From an uncultured Roseburia sp. (lineage in GTDB: Bacteria; Bacillota; Clostridia; Lachnospirales; Lachnospiraceae): 64,000 bases of DNA. The position numbers and the translations under genes are program-made. Positions 16,772 through 25,242 of the stretch are shown here, piece by piece. Under the pieces are notes generated by a model, which saw only the letters and a program-made list of their open reading frames with translations, made no database searches and was not told the origin of the DNA. The number at the start of each line of letters is the position of its first letter. The first letter of the stretch is position 1. The stretch lies in assembly GCA_900542495.1 (NCBI GenBank), contig UQNW01000008.1, forward strand, positions 1 to 64,000, in the 5' to 3' direction.

Positions 16772-18991
16772 ATGAAAAAGTTGAACAAATGGATAGCAGG
16801 ATTGCTGTGTATGATGCTTGTCATAACCATGGTTGCAGGACTGGGTGTGACGGAGGTGAAGGCAGATGATGCGGTAACGCAGCATGTGAGTACGTGGACT
16901 GAGTTAAAAAAAGCAATAAGTAATGGTGGCGACATTCAATTGACGAGTAATATTACAGCTGGAACGGGTGATTATAGTTTTAATGTAACTCGGGACGTGA
17001 CCATTGATTTGAATGGATATACGATTGATCGTAACTTAAATGTACAACAAGACAATGTATTTAGTGTGATGACAGATGGAACTTTAATAATAAAAGATAC
17101 GAGTGAAGGACAAAATGGAAAAATTACTGGTGGATGGGCAAATGAAGACTATGCTGGATGCATTAATGTCAGCGGAGGAACGTTAATATTAGAATCCGGC
17201 AATATTGTTGGAAATCGTAGCAATAGTACTTTTACAAAACGCGGTGGTGGAGTTGCACTTTTTTATAATGGAACTTTTATCATGAGAGGAGGTAAGATTT
17301 CAGAAAATAAGGCAGGATACGGCGCTGGAGTGGTTGTTCTTGATAATTGTAAATTTATAATGACTGGTGGAGAAATCACAGAAAATATTTGTGATTTTGG
17401 TGACTATCAAGATCAGGATGGAGCAGGTGTATTTGCATACCAGGGAGCGGATGTAACAATCGGAGGAAGTGCAAAAATTTACGGAAATAAAAACTCAAAT
17501 GGAGAAAATAGTAACTTATATATTTATCGTTACAATAGTAGTGAAAAAATTAATCTGAGCACAACTGATCCACTGACATCGGGTGCTAAAATAGGTGTAG
17601 GTTATTATCAGCCATATGCAAAAAGCGAAATACCGCTTGCAGATTCAGGAAAACAGTTCAAAGATGCATTTTTTACTGACGATGATGAAAACTATGAAAT
17701 TACAACAAAAGATGGAGAAGATGGTATTTTTTATTCTCCAAAAAATTCTTCTGGTGGCAGTTCCACACCATCTACGCCAACCCCTTACAATCTAAGGGTA
17801 GGCGGAGTTGAGGTTACCAGTGCCAATACTTTCGGCACAGGCTGGAGTTATGATAATCAGACAAATACACTGACCTTAGATGGATTTAATTATGAAGGTA
17901 ATGGAAGCGGAATCGAAACCTCAAAAGACTTGAATATAATAATTAAAAATGAAAATAGAATAAAAAATATAAGCAGTTCTTACAGTGATAGTACAAATGG
18001 ATGGAGTTGCGGAATATATGCTTTTGGAAATTTAACCATAACAGGAGATGGGACACTTGATGTAACAGGTGGAACAGCAGATACCAGTCATGGTATTAGT
18101 GTGCTAGGAAAACTGGAAATTGATAGTCAGGGTACAATTATTGCAAATGCACAGGCAACAGCTGGTACAAGTGGCATATATGCATATGATGGTATTGTTA
18201 TTAAAAATGGTAATATTACAGCATATGCTGCAGAAGCAGCTTACAGTAGCCGTGGTATTGAATGTGATGGCGATATAACGATTAGTGGAGGAACTGTGGT
18301 AGCTAAGGCAGAAAAAGGAGAGATTTCCAGCTATGGATTAGAAAGTGGTAAAAAAATAACAATATCTTCAAATGCAGTTGTCACAGCATCTGGAGTTACC
18401 GCAGCATTAAATAAAAAACCAGAAGGATATACTGGTGAGATTGGTACAACTTTCGTAAGTAATAATACCAATCCAAATCCAACACCGACACCAGAACCAA
18501 CACCGACACCAAGTGAACCGTCAACAACGCAGGGTGAATCTACAACAACATCAACACCGGCTTCGGCATCAACGGCAAGCACACAGGGCAGTCAGCAGGT
18601 TATACCAACCATCATTGAAGGTGCAGGCAGCAGCTATACGCAGGGAAGTGGAAATACAATTTATTTCCGTTCCAGCGATGCATTTGCAAACTTCCAGAAA
18701 GTTATGGTAGATAATGTAGAAATCAATGCAGATTGCTATACGGCAACAGAAGGAAGTATCATTATCACTTTGAAACCGGAGTATTTAAGCACATTGGCAG
18801 CCGGAGCACACAGTATTAGCATTGTTTCTGCAAATGGAGTTGCAACAGCAAACTTTGAAGTTCAGACAGCAGATACAACAGCAGTTTCACCGAAAACCGG
18901 AGATAACGGTCAGGCAGCTTTGTGGATCACACTTCTCCTTCTTTCTTGTGGAGCATTGACCGCAGTTGGAATCAGAAAAAAAGTAAGATAA
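16772..18991 (+). CDS. Sortase-anchored surface protein with beta-helix and Cthe_2159-like carbohydrate-binding regions
   Basis: A 739-residue secreted protein. The signal peptide is MKKLNKWIAGLLCMMLVITM with cleavage near VKA-DD. Residues ~40-290 have repeats of the GGTLILESGNI / GGKISENKAGYGAGV type, a right-handed beta-helix. Residues ~330-560 (TLTLDGFNYEGNGSGIETSK...) resemble the Cthe_2159-type polysaccharide-binding beta-helix. A PTPTPEPTPTPSEP linker and a Ser/Thr-rich stretch follow. The C-terminus has SPKTGD, a hydrophobic helix and a basic tail (RKKVR), a sortase signal variant used in Clostridia. ATG 16772 is chosen over an upstream in-frame ATG at 16727 because AAGGAG precedes it and the signal peptide starts there. 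It probably binds host or plant glycans. Confidence 0.8.
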   Translation: MKKLNKWIAGLLCMMLVITMVAGLGVTEVKADDAVTQHVSTWTELKKAISNGGDIQLTSNITAGTGDYSFNVTRDVTIDLNGYTIDRNLNVQQDNVFSVMTDGTLIIKDTSEGQNGKITGGWANEDYAGCINVSGGTLILESGNIVGNRSNSTFTKRGGGVALFYNGTFIMRGGKISENKAGYGAGVVVLDNCKFIMTGGEITENICDFGDYQDQDGAGVFAYQGADVTIGGSAKIYGNKNSNGENSNLYIYRYNSSEKINLSTTDPLTSGAKIGVGYYQPYAKSEIPLADSGKQFKDAFFTDDDENYEITTKDGEDGIFYSPKNSSGGSSTPSTPTPYNLRVGGVEVTSANTFGTGWSYDNQTNTLTLDGFNYEGNGSGIETSKDLNIIIKNENRIKNISSSYSDSTNGWSCGIYAFGNLTITGDGTLDVTGGTADTSHGISVLGKLEIDSQGTIIANAQATAGTSGIYAYDGIVIKNGNITAYAAEAAYSSRGIECDGDITISGGTVVAKAEKGEISSYGLESGKKITISSNAVVTASGVTAALNKKPEGYTGEIGTTFVSNNTNPNPTPTPEPTPTPSEPSTTQGESTTTSTPASASTASTQGSQQVIPTIIEGAGSSYTQGSGNTIYFRSSDAFANFQKVMVDNVEINADCYTATEGSIIITLKPEYLSTLAAGAHSISIVSANGVATANFEVQTADTTAVSPKTGDNGQAALWITLLLLSCGALTAVGIRKKVR

Positions 18992-19047
18992 GCAAAAAAA
19001 TTAAAGTGAAATGAACGACAACATGAGCTATAAGAAAAACCTAGTAC

Positions 19048-19139
19048 TCAGCTGTTAATCAGCATGGTGAACTCAAAGATATTATCAATCTCTTTTTCTG
19101 CCAGGTACAGTGCATCGAGATTGGTTAAACCGATTAATT
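19048..19139 (-). pseudogene. Short minus-strand protein remnant
   Basis: The minus strand reads LIGLTNLDALYLAEKEIDNI and FEFTMLINS ending at a TGA (19048-19050). The amphipathic, gapless sequence looks like a real protein end, but nothing upstream continues it and I cannot assign a family. Confidence 0.3.
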
Positions 19140-19198
19140 TTATAATTATTTTGATCCGGATATGAAAAGTTCGGTAATAGGTGTGAAACACTGATTGT

Positions 19199-19236
19199 AA
19201 AGCTGTAAAAATCTACGTTGAATTTTACAGCTTTTT
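19199..19236 (+). terminator. Intrinsic terminator overlapping the next promoter
   Basis: AAAGCTGTAAAA (19199-19210) pairs perfectly with TTTTACAGCTTT (19223-19234), followed by TT. It is 207 bp past the surface-protein stop and its 3' arm lies in the spacer of the toxin-antitoxin promoter. Confidence 0.75.
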
Positions 19237-19245
19237 GCGTATAAT
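19218..19245 (+). promoter_or_regulatory. Promoter of the Phd/ParE-type pair
   Basis: TTGAAT (19218-19223), 16-bp spacer, TATAAT (19240-19245), 47 bp before the antitoxin ATG. It is embedded in the terminator above. Confidence 0.6.
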
Positions 19246-19292
19246 AGAAGTAGAAGAAACAATTTAAAATCAAAGGAAGGTGTTGAAAGAAT

Positions 19293-19541
19293 ATGGCAAA
19301 TATTTTACCGGTATCTGATTTGAGAAATTATAATGAAGTCCTGAAAAACTGTCATAAAGGCGAACCGGTATATCTGACCAAGAATGGCAGAGGACGTTTT
19401 GTAGTCATGGATATTGAAGATTATGAGCGTGATCGCGCAGAGAAAAAGCTTCTGATAAAGCTACAGGAAGCCGAAGGAGCAGTGAAAGACGGAGAAGGTT
19501 GGCTGAATCTGGATGAACTGAAGACACTTGTGGGGGAATAA
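19293..19541 (+). CDS. Phd/YefM-family antitoxin
   Basis: An 82-residue protein with the Phd/YefM N-terminal fold: ILPVSDLRNYNEVLKNCHKG, then EPVYLTKNGRGRFVVMDIEDYE, which dimerises and binds DNA. The C-terminal half (AEGAVKDGEGWLNLDELKTL) is the flexible toxin-wrapping segment. AAGGAAGGTG precedes the ATG. One base separates its stop from the toxin start. Confidence 0.88.
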   Translation: MANILPVSDLRNYNEVLKNCHKGEPVYLTKNGRGRFVVMDIEDYERDRAEKKLLIKLQEAEGAVKDGEGWLNLDELKTLVGE

Positions 19542-19542
19542 G

Positions 19543-19842
19543 ATGTTAAAATTGCGGATCAATCCGATTGTTGCAAAGGATTTGAAAAATATCCGGGATT
19601 ACATTGCAGAAGACAACGAGGAATATGCTGTGAAGACGGTAAAAGAGATTTATGTTAAATTTGAAAATCTTCAGATGTTTCCAGGAATGGGATCGGATCT
19701 CTCAAAAAGAGTTAGCTTTCGGACAGATTATAAATATGCGATATGGGAAGATTATGTGATTATCTACAAGGTCAATAATGAATATATAGAGGTTTATCGT
19801 GTAGTCAACCGATATCAGGACATTACAAGAATCTTTGATTGA
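19543..19842 (+). CDS. RelE/ParE-superfamily toxin
   Basis: A 99-residue basic protein with the RelE/ParE fold pattern: INPIVAKDLKNIRDYIAEDN, then YAIWEDYVIIYKV, EYIEVYRVVNRYQD. Members either cleave mRNA on the ribosome or inhibit gyrase; the sequence alone does not decide. GGGGGAATA before ATG 19543 is the ribosome site. It pairs with the preceding antitoxin. Confidence 0.87.
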   Translation: MLKLRINPIVAKDLKNIRDYIAEDNEEYAVKTVKEIYVKFENLQMFPGMGSDLSKRVSFRTDYKYAIWEDYVIIYKVNNEYIEVYRVVNRYQDITRIFD

Positions 19843-19898
19843 TAGCACCATAATACCAATACTAAAAAATATAGTGTATAGCGAATAAAAAACATCTC

Positions 19899-19941
19899 TT
19901 GACAACACCGTTATAGAACCATATAATTACCAATGGTAATT
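19899..19941 (+). promoter_or_regulatory. Consensus promoter with palindromic MarR operator
   Basis: TTGACA (19899-19904), 17-bp spacer, TATAAT (19922-19927). AATTACC-AAT-GGTAATT (19925-19941) is a 7-bp inverted repeat overlapping the -10 box. It directly precedes the MarR gene, so negative autoregulation is the natural reading. Confidence 0.75.
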
Positions 19942-19986
19942 AACAAAAGCAATTATATAGCACAATGCAAAAAAGGAACCGATAGA

Positions 19987-20436
19987 ATGAACGAAGAAAA
20001 AATAAAAAGAATGTTAGATGCCTGTTATCTTGCAAAAAGGACGAGGGAACTGCTCCCGGAACTGCCGGAAGGAGTCACACCAGCGTATATCCAGTACATG
20101 GATGTGATCCACAAGTTACAGGAGAAGAAAGAGAGAGTAAAAGTCTCCGATATCAGTGATACATTAAAGCTTCCAAGACCGGGTGTGACAAGAACGGTCA
20201 AGGAAATGGAAAAAAAGGGCTATCTCACGAAATATGCGTCTGAGGAGGATGGTCGGATCACATATGTTTCCATTACAGAAAAAGGCGAAGAATTATCGGA
20301 TAAGTACGATAAAAATTATTACAGCCGGCTTTTGAAATATATGGATCATATTTCCGAAGAAGAAGCAGACTGTATGATTTCGACCATAGAAAAATTTTAT
20401 AAAGTCATGAGCGAAAGGAGAGTTGACATTGAATAG
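19987..20436 (+). CDS. MarR-family transcriptional regulator
   Basis: A 149-residue winged-helix protein: VKVSDISDTLKLPRPGVTRT, then VKEMEKKGYLTKYASEEDGR and ITYVSITEKG, the recognition helix and wing of MarR. ATG 19987 is chosen because AAGGAACC lies just upstream. It overlaps the start of the MATE gene, giving a drug-responsive regulator-pump operon. Confidence 0.87.
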   Translation: MNEEKIKRMLDACYLAKRTRELLPELPEGVTPAYIQYMDVIHKLQEKKERVKVSDISDTLKLPRPGVTRTVKEMEKKGYLTKYASEEDGRITYVSITEKGEELSDKYDKNYYSRLLKYMDHISEEEADCMISTIEKFYKVMSERRVDIE

Positions 20437-21769
20437 TTCAAAATCAGATTTTACACAGGGAAGTATTTTAGGAAAGTTGCTGCCATTTATGCTGCCAATC
20501 TTAGGCGCATTAGTATTGCAGGCGGCTTACGGTGCAGTTGACCTTCTGGTCGTTGGAAGGTTTGGAACAACATCGGGGCTTTCAGCCGTATCAACAGGAA
20601 GCCAGGTGTTAAACTTAGTCACTTTTGTTATTACGCAGTTTGCAATGGGTATCACTGTTTTGATCGCACGGTATATCGGGGAGAAAAAACCGCAGTATAT
20701 CGGAGCTTTGATCGGTGGAGCAACAATTATTTTTGCAATTGTTTCTGCGGTACTTTTTGTAGTTATGATCGGATTTGCGCAGCCGATCGCCGTGCTGATG
20801 CAGGCACCACAGGAGGCTGTGGAACTGACATCGTCTTATGTGCGTATCTGCGGTGGCGGAATTTTTTTCATTGTGGCGTACAATCTGCTTGCAGCTATTT
20901 TCAGAGGCTTAGGTGACAGCAAATCTCCATTATTATTTGTTGCGGTTGCCTGCGTGGTGAATATTGCAGGAGACCTGATTTTAGTGGCAGGACTGCATTT
21001 AGACGCAGCCGGAGCTGCAATCGCAACTGTAACAGCACAGGCGGTCAGCGTCGTTTTTGCATTATTTTTACTGGTAAAAAGAGAACTTCCATTTAAAATC
21101 ACCAGACAGGATTTTAAGATCAACACACATTGTATAAAAGCATTAAAAGTCGGTCTGCCACTCGCTATGCAGGAGTTTTTGACACAGATCTCATTTCTTG
21201 CACTCTGCGCATTTGTTAACCGGCTTGGACTTGAAGCTTCCTCCGGATATGGCGTTGCCTGCAAGATTGTAAACTTTGTGTTACTGATTCCAAGCTCTCT
21301 GATGCAGTCCATGGCATCCTTTGTATCGCAGAACGTAGGCGCCGGAAACGAAAAAAGAGCGAAAAAAGCAATGTTTACCGGCATGGGCGTTGGAATTGTG
21401 ATCGGCTGCATTGTATTTGCATTTGTTATGTTTAAGGGAGATCTTCTGACCGGAATCTTCACAACAGACGCAGCCGTTGTGCAGAATGGTTATGATTATC
21501 TGAAAGGTTTTGCGTTGGAAACGATCGTGACAGCCGTTCTATTCAGTATGGTCGGTTATTTCAACGGACATGATAAAACGGTCTGGGTTATGGTTCAGGG
21601 ACTCGTCCAGACGCTTCTTGTGCGTCTGCCGCTGGCATATTATATGAGTATCCAGCCGGATGCGAGCCTCACCAAGATCGGTTTTGCGGCTCCGGCAGCA
21701 ACGATCTTCGGAATTGTGCTGAATGTGATCTTCTATTTGTGGATGAACCGGAAACGGGATAATTTATAA
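20429..21769 (+). CDS. MATE-family efflux pump
   Basis: About 446 residues with 12 predicted helices and the two MATE repeats (LPFMLPILGALVLQAAYGAV and VGLPLAMQEFLTQISFLALC). Start: AAAGGAG ends at 20420, so TTG 20429 (8 nt spacing) fits better than TTG 20423. It overlaps the MarR gene by 8 bp and should be de-repressed with it. Confidence 0.9.
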   Translation: MNSSKSDFTQGSILGKLLPFMLPILGALVLQAAYGAVDLLVVGRFGTTSGLSAVSTGSQVLNLVTFVITQFAMGITVLIARYIGEKKPQYIGALIGGATIIFAIVSAVLFVVMIGFAQPIAVLMQAPQEAVELTSSYVRICGGGIFFIVAYNLLAAIFRGLGDSKSPLLFVAVACVVNIAGDLILVAGLHLDAAGAAIATVTAQAVSVVFALFLLVKRELPFKITRQDFKINTHCIKALKVGLPLAMQEFLTQISFLALCAFVNRLGLEASSGYGVACKIVNFVLLIPSSLMQSMASFVSQNVGAGNEKRAKKAMFTGMGVGIVIGCIVFAFVMFKGDLLTGIFTTDAAVVQNGYDYLKGFALETIVTAVLFSMVGYFNGHDKTVWVMVQGLVQTLLVRLPLAYYMSIQPDASLTKIGFAAPAATIFGIVLNVIFYLWMNRKRDNL

Positions 21770-21771
21770 GC

Positions 21772-21806
21772 AAAAGCCCTGAAGTTGCAGCTTCAGGGCT
21801 TTTGCG
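21772..21806 (+). terminator. Intrinsic terminator of the MarR-MATE operon
   Basis: AAAAGCCCTGAAG (21772-21784) pairs perfectly with CTTCAGGGCTTTT (21791-21803). Confidence 0.9.
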
Positions 21807-21901
21807 ATGTAGCGTTATCATCATAACATATAATGCGTATGTTAATACTTTTTATGGTATACTTCAGATATAAATTTAGGAAAGAAAAGAGGAACCAATA
21901 A

Positions 21902-22429
21902 ATGAAAATTGTGATTATTAACGGAAGTGCAAGAAAAGGCAACACGTTAACTGCAATTAATGCATTTATAAAAGGTGCATCTGGAAAAAATGAGATCGAA
22001 GTGATTCAGCCGGACAAGTTACATATCAGCCCATGCAAAGGATGTGGTGTCTGTCAGTGCAATAGAGGCTGCGTTGATCAGGATGATACCAATCCTTCGA
22101 TTGACAAAATTGTGGCAGCAGACATGATCCTTTTTACAACACCAGTGTATTGGTGGGGAATGTCCGCACAGTTGAAGCTGGTTATAGACAAATGTTATTG
22201 CAGAGGATTACAGATAAAAGGGAAAAAGGTTGGTGTTATTGTCGTAGGCGGATCACCGGTAGACAGTATACAATATGAACTGATTCAGAAACAGTTTGAC
22301 TGCATGGCTCACTACCTGTCATGGGATATGCTTTTCCAGAAATCCTATTATGCAACTGCAAAAGATGAATTATCAAAAAATGCGGGCGCAATGGACGAAT
22401 TGGAAAAATTAGGAACAGAGCTGGCATAG
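21902..22429 (+). CDS. NAD(P)H-dependent FMN oxidoreductase (flavodoxin fold, Cys-rich loop)
   Basis: A 175-residue flavodoxin-like protein. The phosphate loop is NGSARKGNT (residues 7-15) and the flavin loop is TPVYWWGMSAQLKLVIDKCY. The segment SPCKGCGVCQCNRGC has a CxxCxxC arrangement as in iron-sulfur flavoproteins of anaerobes, although the spacing could also simply be redox thiols. It probably reduces quinones or nitro compounds or serves as an electron carrier. Confidence 0.8.
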   Translation: MKIVIINGSARKGNTLTAINAFIKGASGKNEIEVIQPDKLHISPCKGCGVCQCNRGCVDQDDTNPSIDKIVAADMILFTTPVYWWGMSAQLKLVIDKCYCRGLQIKGKKVGVIVVGGSPVDSIQYELIQKQFDCMAHYLSWDMLFQKSYYATAKDELSKNAGAMDELEKLGTELA

Positions 22430-22474
22430 GAAAAAACAGTTTATCATGAGATTGCAAAAAGGAGAGCAGGAAAA

Positions 22475-23086
22475 ATGACAGAAAAAGAGAAAATGACGGC
22501 AGGAAAAATTTACGATCCTTCCGATGAAGAACTTGTAAAATTAAGAACAAAAGCCCATAGATTAAGTAAAGAATATAATGAACTTCTTGAAACAGACGAG
22601 AAACGTTCCGAGATTCTGAAAGAAATGGGAATCATAGGTGATTCGTTTTACTTGCAGGGACCAGTACAGTTTGATTATGGCTGTCTGACATCTATCGGTG
22701 CAAATTCGTATGCGAACTTTAACTTTACGTGTGTGGATTGCTGTCCGGTTACAATTGGTGCAAATGTATTTATGGGACCAAATGTGTCACTTCTTACCCC
22801 GATGCATCCGCTCCGCTGGCAGGATCGCAACCAATATCAGAAACAGAATGGAACACTTACCGATAAGGAATACGCCAGACCGATTACCATTGGCGATAAC
22901 TGCTGGATCGCAGGAAATGTTACAATCTGTGGTGGTGTTACGATCGGCGAGGGCTGTGTGATCGGTGCTGGAAGCGTCGTTACCAGAGATATTCCGGCAA
23001 ATTCACTTGCAGTTGGTGTTCCATGCCGCGTGATCCGCGAGATTACGGAAGAAGATGCGCTGGAAAATCACCCGGAGTTGTTCTAA
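22475..23086 (+). CDS. Maltose/galactoside O-acetyltransferase-type acetyltransferase
   Basis: A 203-residue left-handed beta-helix acetyltransferase. The N-terminal Mac domain (KMTAGKIYDPSDEELVKLRT) is followed by hexapeptide repeats. The catalytic His is in LLTPMHPL, and the C-terminus has GAGSVVTRDIPANSLAVGVP. It transfers acetyl from acetyl-CoA to sugar hydroxyls, possibly to export excess sugar. AGGAGAGCAGG lies before the ATG. Confidence 0.85.
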   Translation: MTEKEKMTAGKIYDPSDEELVKLRTKAHRLSKEYNELLETDEKRSEILKEMGIIGDSFYLQGPVQFDYGCLTSIGANSYANFNFTCVDCCPVTIGANVFMGPNVSLLTPMHPLRWQDRNQYQKQNGTLTDKEYARPITIGDNCWIAGNVTICGGVTIGEGCVIGAGSVVTRDIPANSLAVGVPCRVIREITEEDALENHPELF

Positions 23087-23147
23087 AAAAAATCAGCTAT
23101 AATCAAAACCTATAACAAACCCAAGGAATCTTCTATAACAAAAACAA

Positions 23148-23176
23148 TTGACAAAATAATATCAGATGATTATAAT
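23148..23176 (+). promoter_or_regulatory. Full-consensus promoter of the cystine-uptake operon
   Basis: TTGACA (23148-23153), 17-bp spacer, TATAAT (23171-23176). Transcription should start near 23183, giving a ~315-nt leader before the binding-protein gene. A small hairpin, TTCCTAC (23193-23199) with GTAGGAA (23216-23222), lies just before the leader-peptide ribosome site. Confidence 0.85.
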
Positions 23177-23242
23177 TCCCCATATAAAGTAATTCCTACA
23201 TAACATATCAAATAAGTAGGAAATAAGAAAGGGGAAAATCAT

Positions 23243-23332
23243 ATGAAGACAAATACAATCGTAATGAACAAAAACCAGATGTGTTGCTGTTGTATGTGCT
23301 GTATGGATGAATACGGTTTTATTTTCATATGA
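23243..23332 (+). CDS. 29-residue Cys/Met-rich leader peptide
   Basis: ATG 23243 follows AAAGGGG at good spacing. The peptide begins MKTNTIVMNKN, has NQMCCCCMCCMDE in the middle and ends FIFI before TGA 23330-23332. Codons 14-17 and 19-20 are Cys (TGT TGC TGT TGT, TGC TGT), with Met at 13, 18 and 21. It lies between a consensus promoter and a strong intrinsic terminator, in front of a cystine-type ABC operon. This is the layout of ribosome-mediated attenuation: low Cys-tRNA stalls the ribosome in the Cys run and lets RNA polymerase read through. A small metal-binding peptide is a less likely alternative. Peptide, promoter and terminator are seen; the regulatory role is inferred. Confidence 0.75.
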   Translation: MKTNTIVMNKNQMCCCCMCCMDEYGFIFI

Positions 23333-23358
23333 TTTATACACCTGAGTGTTTTGGAGAA

Positions 23359-23413
23359 AAGAAGAAGCAGGCAGTTGTGATAACCATATGACAACGACCT
23401 GCTTCTTCTTTTT
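23359..23413 (+). terminator. Attenuator: intrinsic terminator between leader peptide and uptake genes
   Basis: AAGAAGAAGCAGG...GTTGT (23359-23378) pairs with ACAAC...CCTGCTTCTTCTT (23391-23410) with a 2x2 internal loop and a 12-nt apical loop, followed by TTT. The stem starts 27 nt after the leader stop codon. CATATGA in its loop and 3' arm (23385-23391) can pair with TCATATG at the end of the leader frame (23325-23331), a possible weak antiterminator contact. Confidence 0.85.
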
Positions 23414-23498
23414 ATAAAAAACTTTTTAGAATTAACGTGTAAAAGTATATGAAAAAGAGGAAATGATCAATAAAAAAGAAAGAATGAGGAAAAAGATT

Positions 23499-24434
23499 AT
23501 GAAAGCAAACAATGTAAAAAGAGTATTAACAACAATTTTAGCAGCAACATTAGTTGCAACATCCGTAACAGCATGCGGATCAGGAAGCAGCAATACATCA
23601 GCAGATGCAGCAGGAAACTCAAATGATAATGCAAATGCAGCAGCAACAGAGGCAGACGGTGCAGCAGCTTCCGGAGAAGTAACAGTGATCAAAGCGGCAA
23701 CAGGCGGAAGTCCAAAACCATACATCACAGTAGATGAGAATGATCAGTTAACCGGATATGACATCGAAGTGTTAAAAGCTGCATTCGACCTGCTTCCAGA
23801 GTATGAACTTCAGATTGAGACAACAGACTTTGCATCTATTTTTACCGGATTGACCGCAGGAAACTATCAGATCGGTGTGAACAACTTCTCTTACAATGCT
23901 GAGAGAGCAGAGAACTATCTCTACAGTGTTCCATATGATGAGATCAGTTATGTATTTGTATACAAGAACGGAGCAACACCGATCACATCATTTGCTGATG
24001 CAGCAGGAAAGAAATTTGAAAATGGCGCTGGTGTCAGTGTAACAAATGCAGTAGAGCAGTGGAATGAGAAAAATCCAGATCAGACGATTGACATTACTTA
24101 CTCCGATGCAGATACAGCCGTATGGCTTCAGCATGTGGAAGATGGTTCCGCCGATTTCAGTATCATTGACGGACCAATGTATACAGCTTACATCGATGAA
24201 TACGGATTTGATCTTGGAAAAGCAGAAATCCCAGAAGAGGAAGCAAGCCTGATTTCCGATAACCTCTATGCATACTTCATCCTTCCAAAAGATCAGACCG
24301 AACTTCGTGATAAATTAGACGGAGCAATCTTAGAGTTAAAACAGAACGGAACATTAAAAGAACTCAGTGAAAAATTCTTTGGTGGAGCAGACCAGTCACC
24401 AGCAGAAGATGTTCTTCAGACACCATTAAATTAA
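23499..24434 (+). CDS. Amino-acid (probably cystine) ABC transporter substrate-binding lipoprotein
   Basis: A 311-residue lipoprotein. The signal peptide ends in TSVTACGSG, with the lipobox Cys near residue 26, then an Ala/Asn/Ser-rich linker. The mature part is a type II periplasmic binding fold: PKPYITVDENDQLTGYDIEV, FASIFTGLTAGNYQIGVNNF, with the hinge pattern of polar amino-acid binders such as TcyA/TcyJ. GAGG lies 9 nt before ATG 23499. Cystine specificity is inferred from the Cys-codon leader and neighbours. Confidence 0.85.
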   Translation: MKANNVKRVLTTILAATLVATSVTACGSGSSNTSADAAGNSNDNANAAATEADGAAASGEVTVIKAATGGSPKPYITVDENDQLTGYDIEVLKAAFDLLPEYELQIETTDFASIFTGLTAGNYQIGVNNFSYNAERAENYLYSVPYDEISYVFVYKNGATPITSFADAAGKKFENGAGVSVTNAVEQWNEKNPDQTIDITYSDADTAVWLQHVEDGSADFSIIDGPMYTAYIDEYGFDLGKAEIPEEEASLISDNLYAYFILPKDQTELRDKLDGAILELKQNGTLKELSEKFFGGADQSPAEDVLQTPLN

Positions 24435-24498
24435 GTATAAAAAGGCTTTCATGAAAATGGCAGCCACAATCATATCAAAGCAGTTGAGAGGAAAAATC

Positions 24499-25242
24499 AT
24501 GGAAGCAAAAGATTTATTTGACATCCAGCAGGTATTTACAAACATACCGGATATTTTAAGATATTTACCAGTCACAATGGAGTTAGCCATTGGATCAATG
24601 ATCGTCAGTCTGATCTTAGGATTGGGCATTGCGCTGATAAAAATAAAAAAGATCCCGTTATTAACCCCGATCGCTACGTTATTCATCTCAGTGATCCGTG
24701 GAACGCCGGTACTTGTTCAGTTGTATGTCACCTATTATGGAATTCCGTTAATTTTAAAATACATCAATTACAAAAATGGAACCAACTATAATCTGAACGG
24801 AATCCCTTCCATATTGTATGCATTTGTCGCATTAGCTATCAACGAAGCGGCTTACAATGCAGAGATCATCAGAGCCTCTCTTCTGTCGGTGGATAAAGGT
24901 CAGGTTGAGGCGGCAAGTTCACTCGGAATGACATATTTTCAGATATTAAGAAGAATTATTCTTCCGGAAGCGATCGTAGTTGCACTTCCGTCTCTTGGAA
25001 ATTCATTTATCGGTTTGATCAAGGGGACATCTCTTGCATTTACCTGTGCGGTAGTCGAAATGACAGCACAAGGACGAATCATCGGAGGAAGAACCTTCCG
25101 CTACTTTGAGGTATACATCTCACTTGCGTTGATTTATTGGGCAATCACAATTGTTGTGGAACGCATCATTAAGTTCTTAGAGAAAAAACTTGCGGTTCCA
25201 GAGCAGGTAAAAACTCCTCAGAGAAAGGAAGTACAGGCATGA
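24499..25242 (+). CDS. Amino-acid ABC transporter permease
   Basis: A 247-residue HisM/TcyB-type permease with about five TM helices. The EAA loop reads EAASSLGMTYFQILRRIILP, the contact for the ATPase; upstream VIRGTPVLVQLYVTYYG is typical of polar amino-acid permeases. GAGAGGA precedes ATG 24499; an upstream in-frame start lacks such a site. Its stop overlaps the ATPase start (ATGA). Confidence 0.9.
   Translation: MEAKDLFDIQQVFTNIPDILRYLPVTMELAIGSMIVSLILGLGIALIKIKKIPLLTPIATLFISVIRGTPVLVQLYVTYYGIPLILKYINYKNGTNYNLNGIPSILYAFVALAINEAAYNAEIIRASLLSVDKGQVEAASSLGMTYFQILRRIILPEAIVVALPSLGNSFIGLIKGTSLAFTCAVVEMTAQGRIIGGRTFRYFEVYISLALIYWAITIVVERIIKFLEKKLAVPEQVKTPQRKEVQA

Noticed and set aside
23183..23499. 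T-box riboswitch in front of the cystine operon
   Set aside because: No T-box sequence (TGGnACCGCG-type) or specifier loop was found; the leader peptide and terminator explain the region better.
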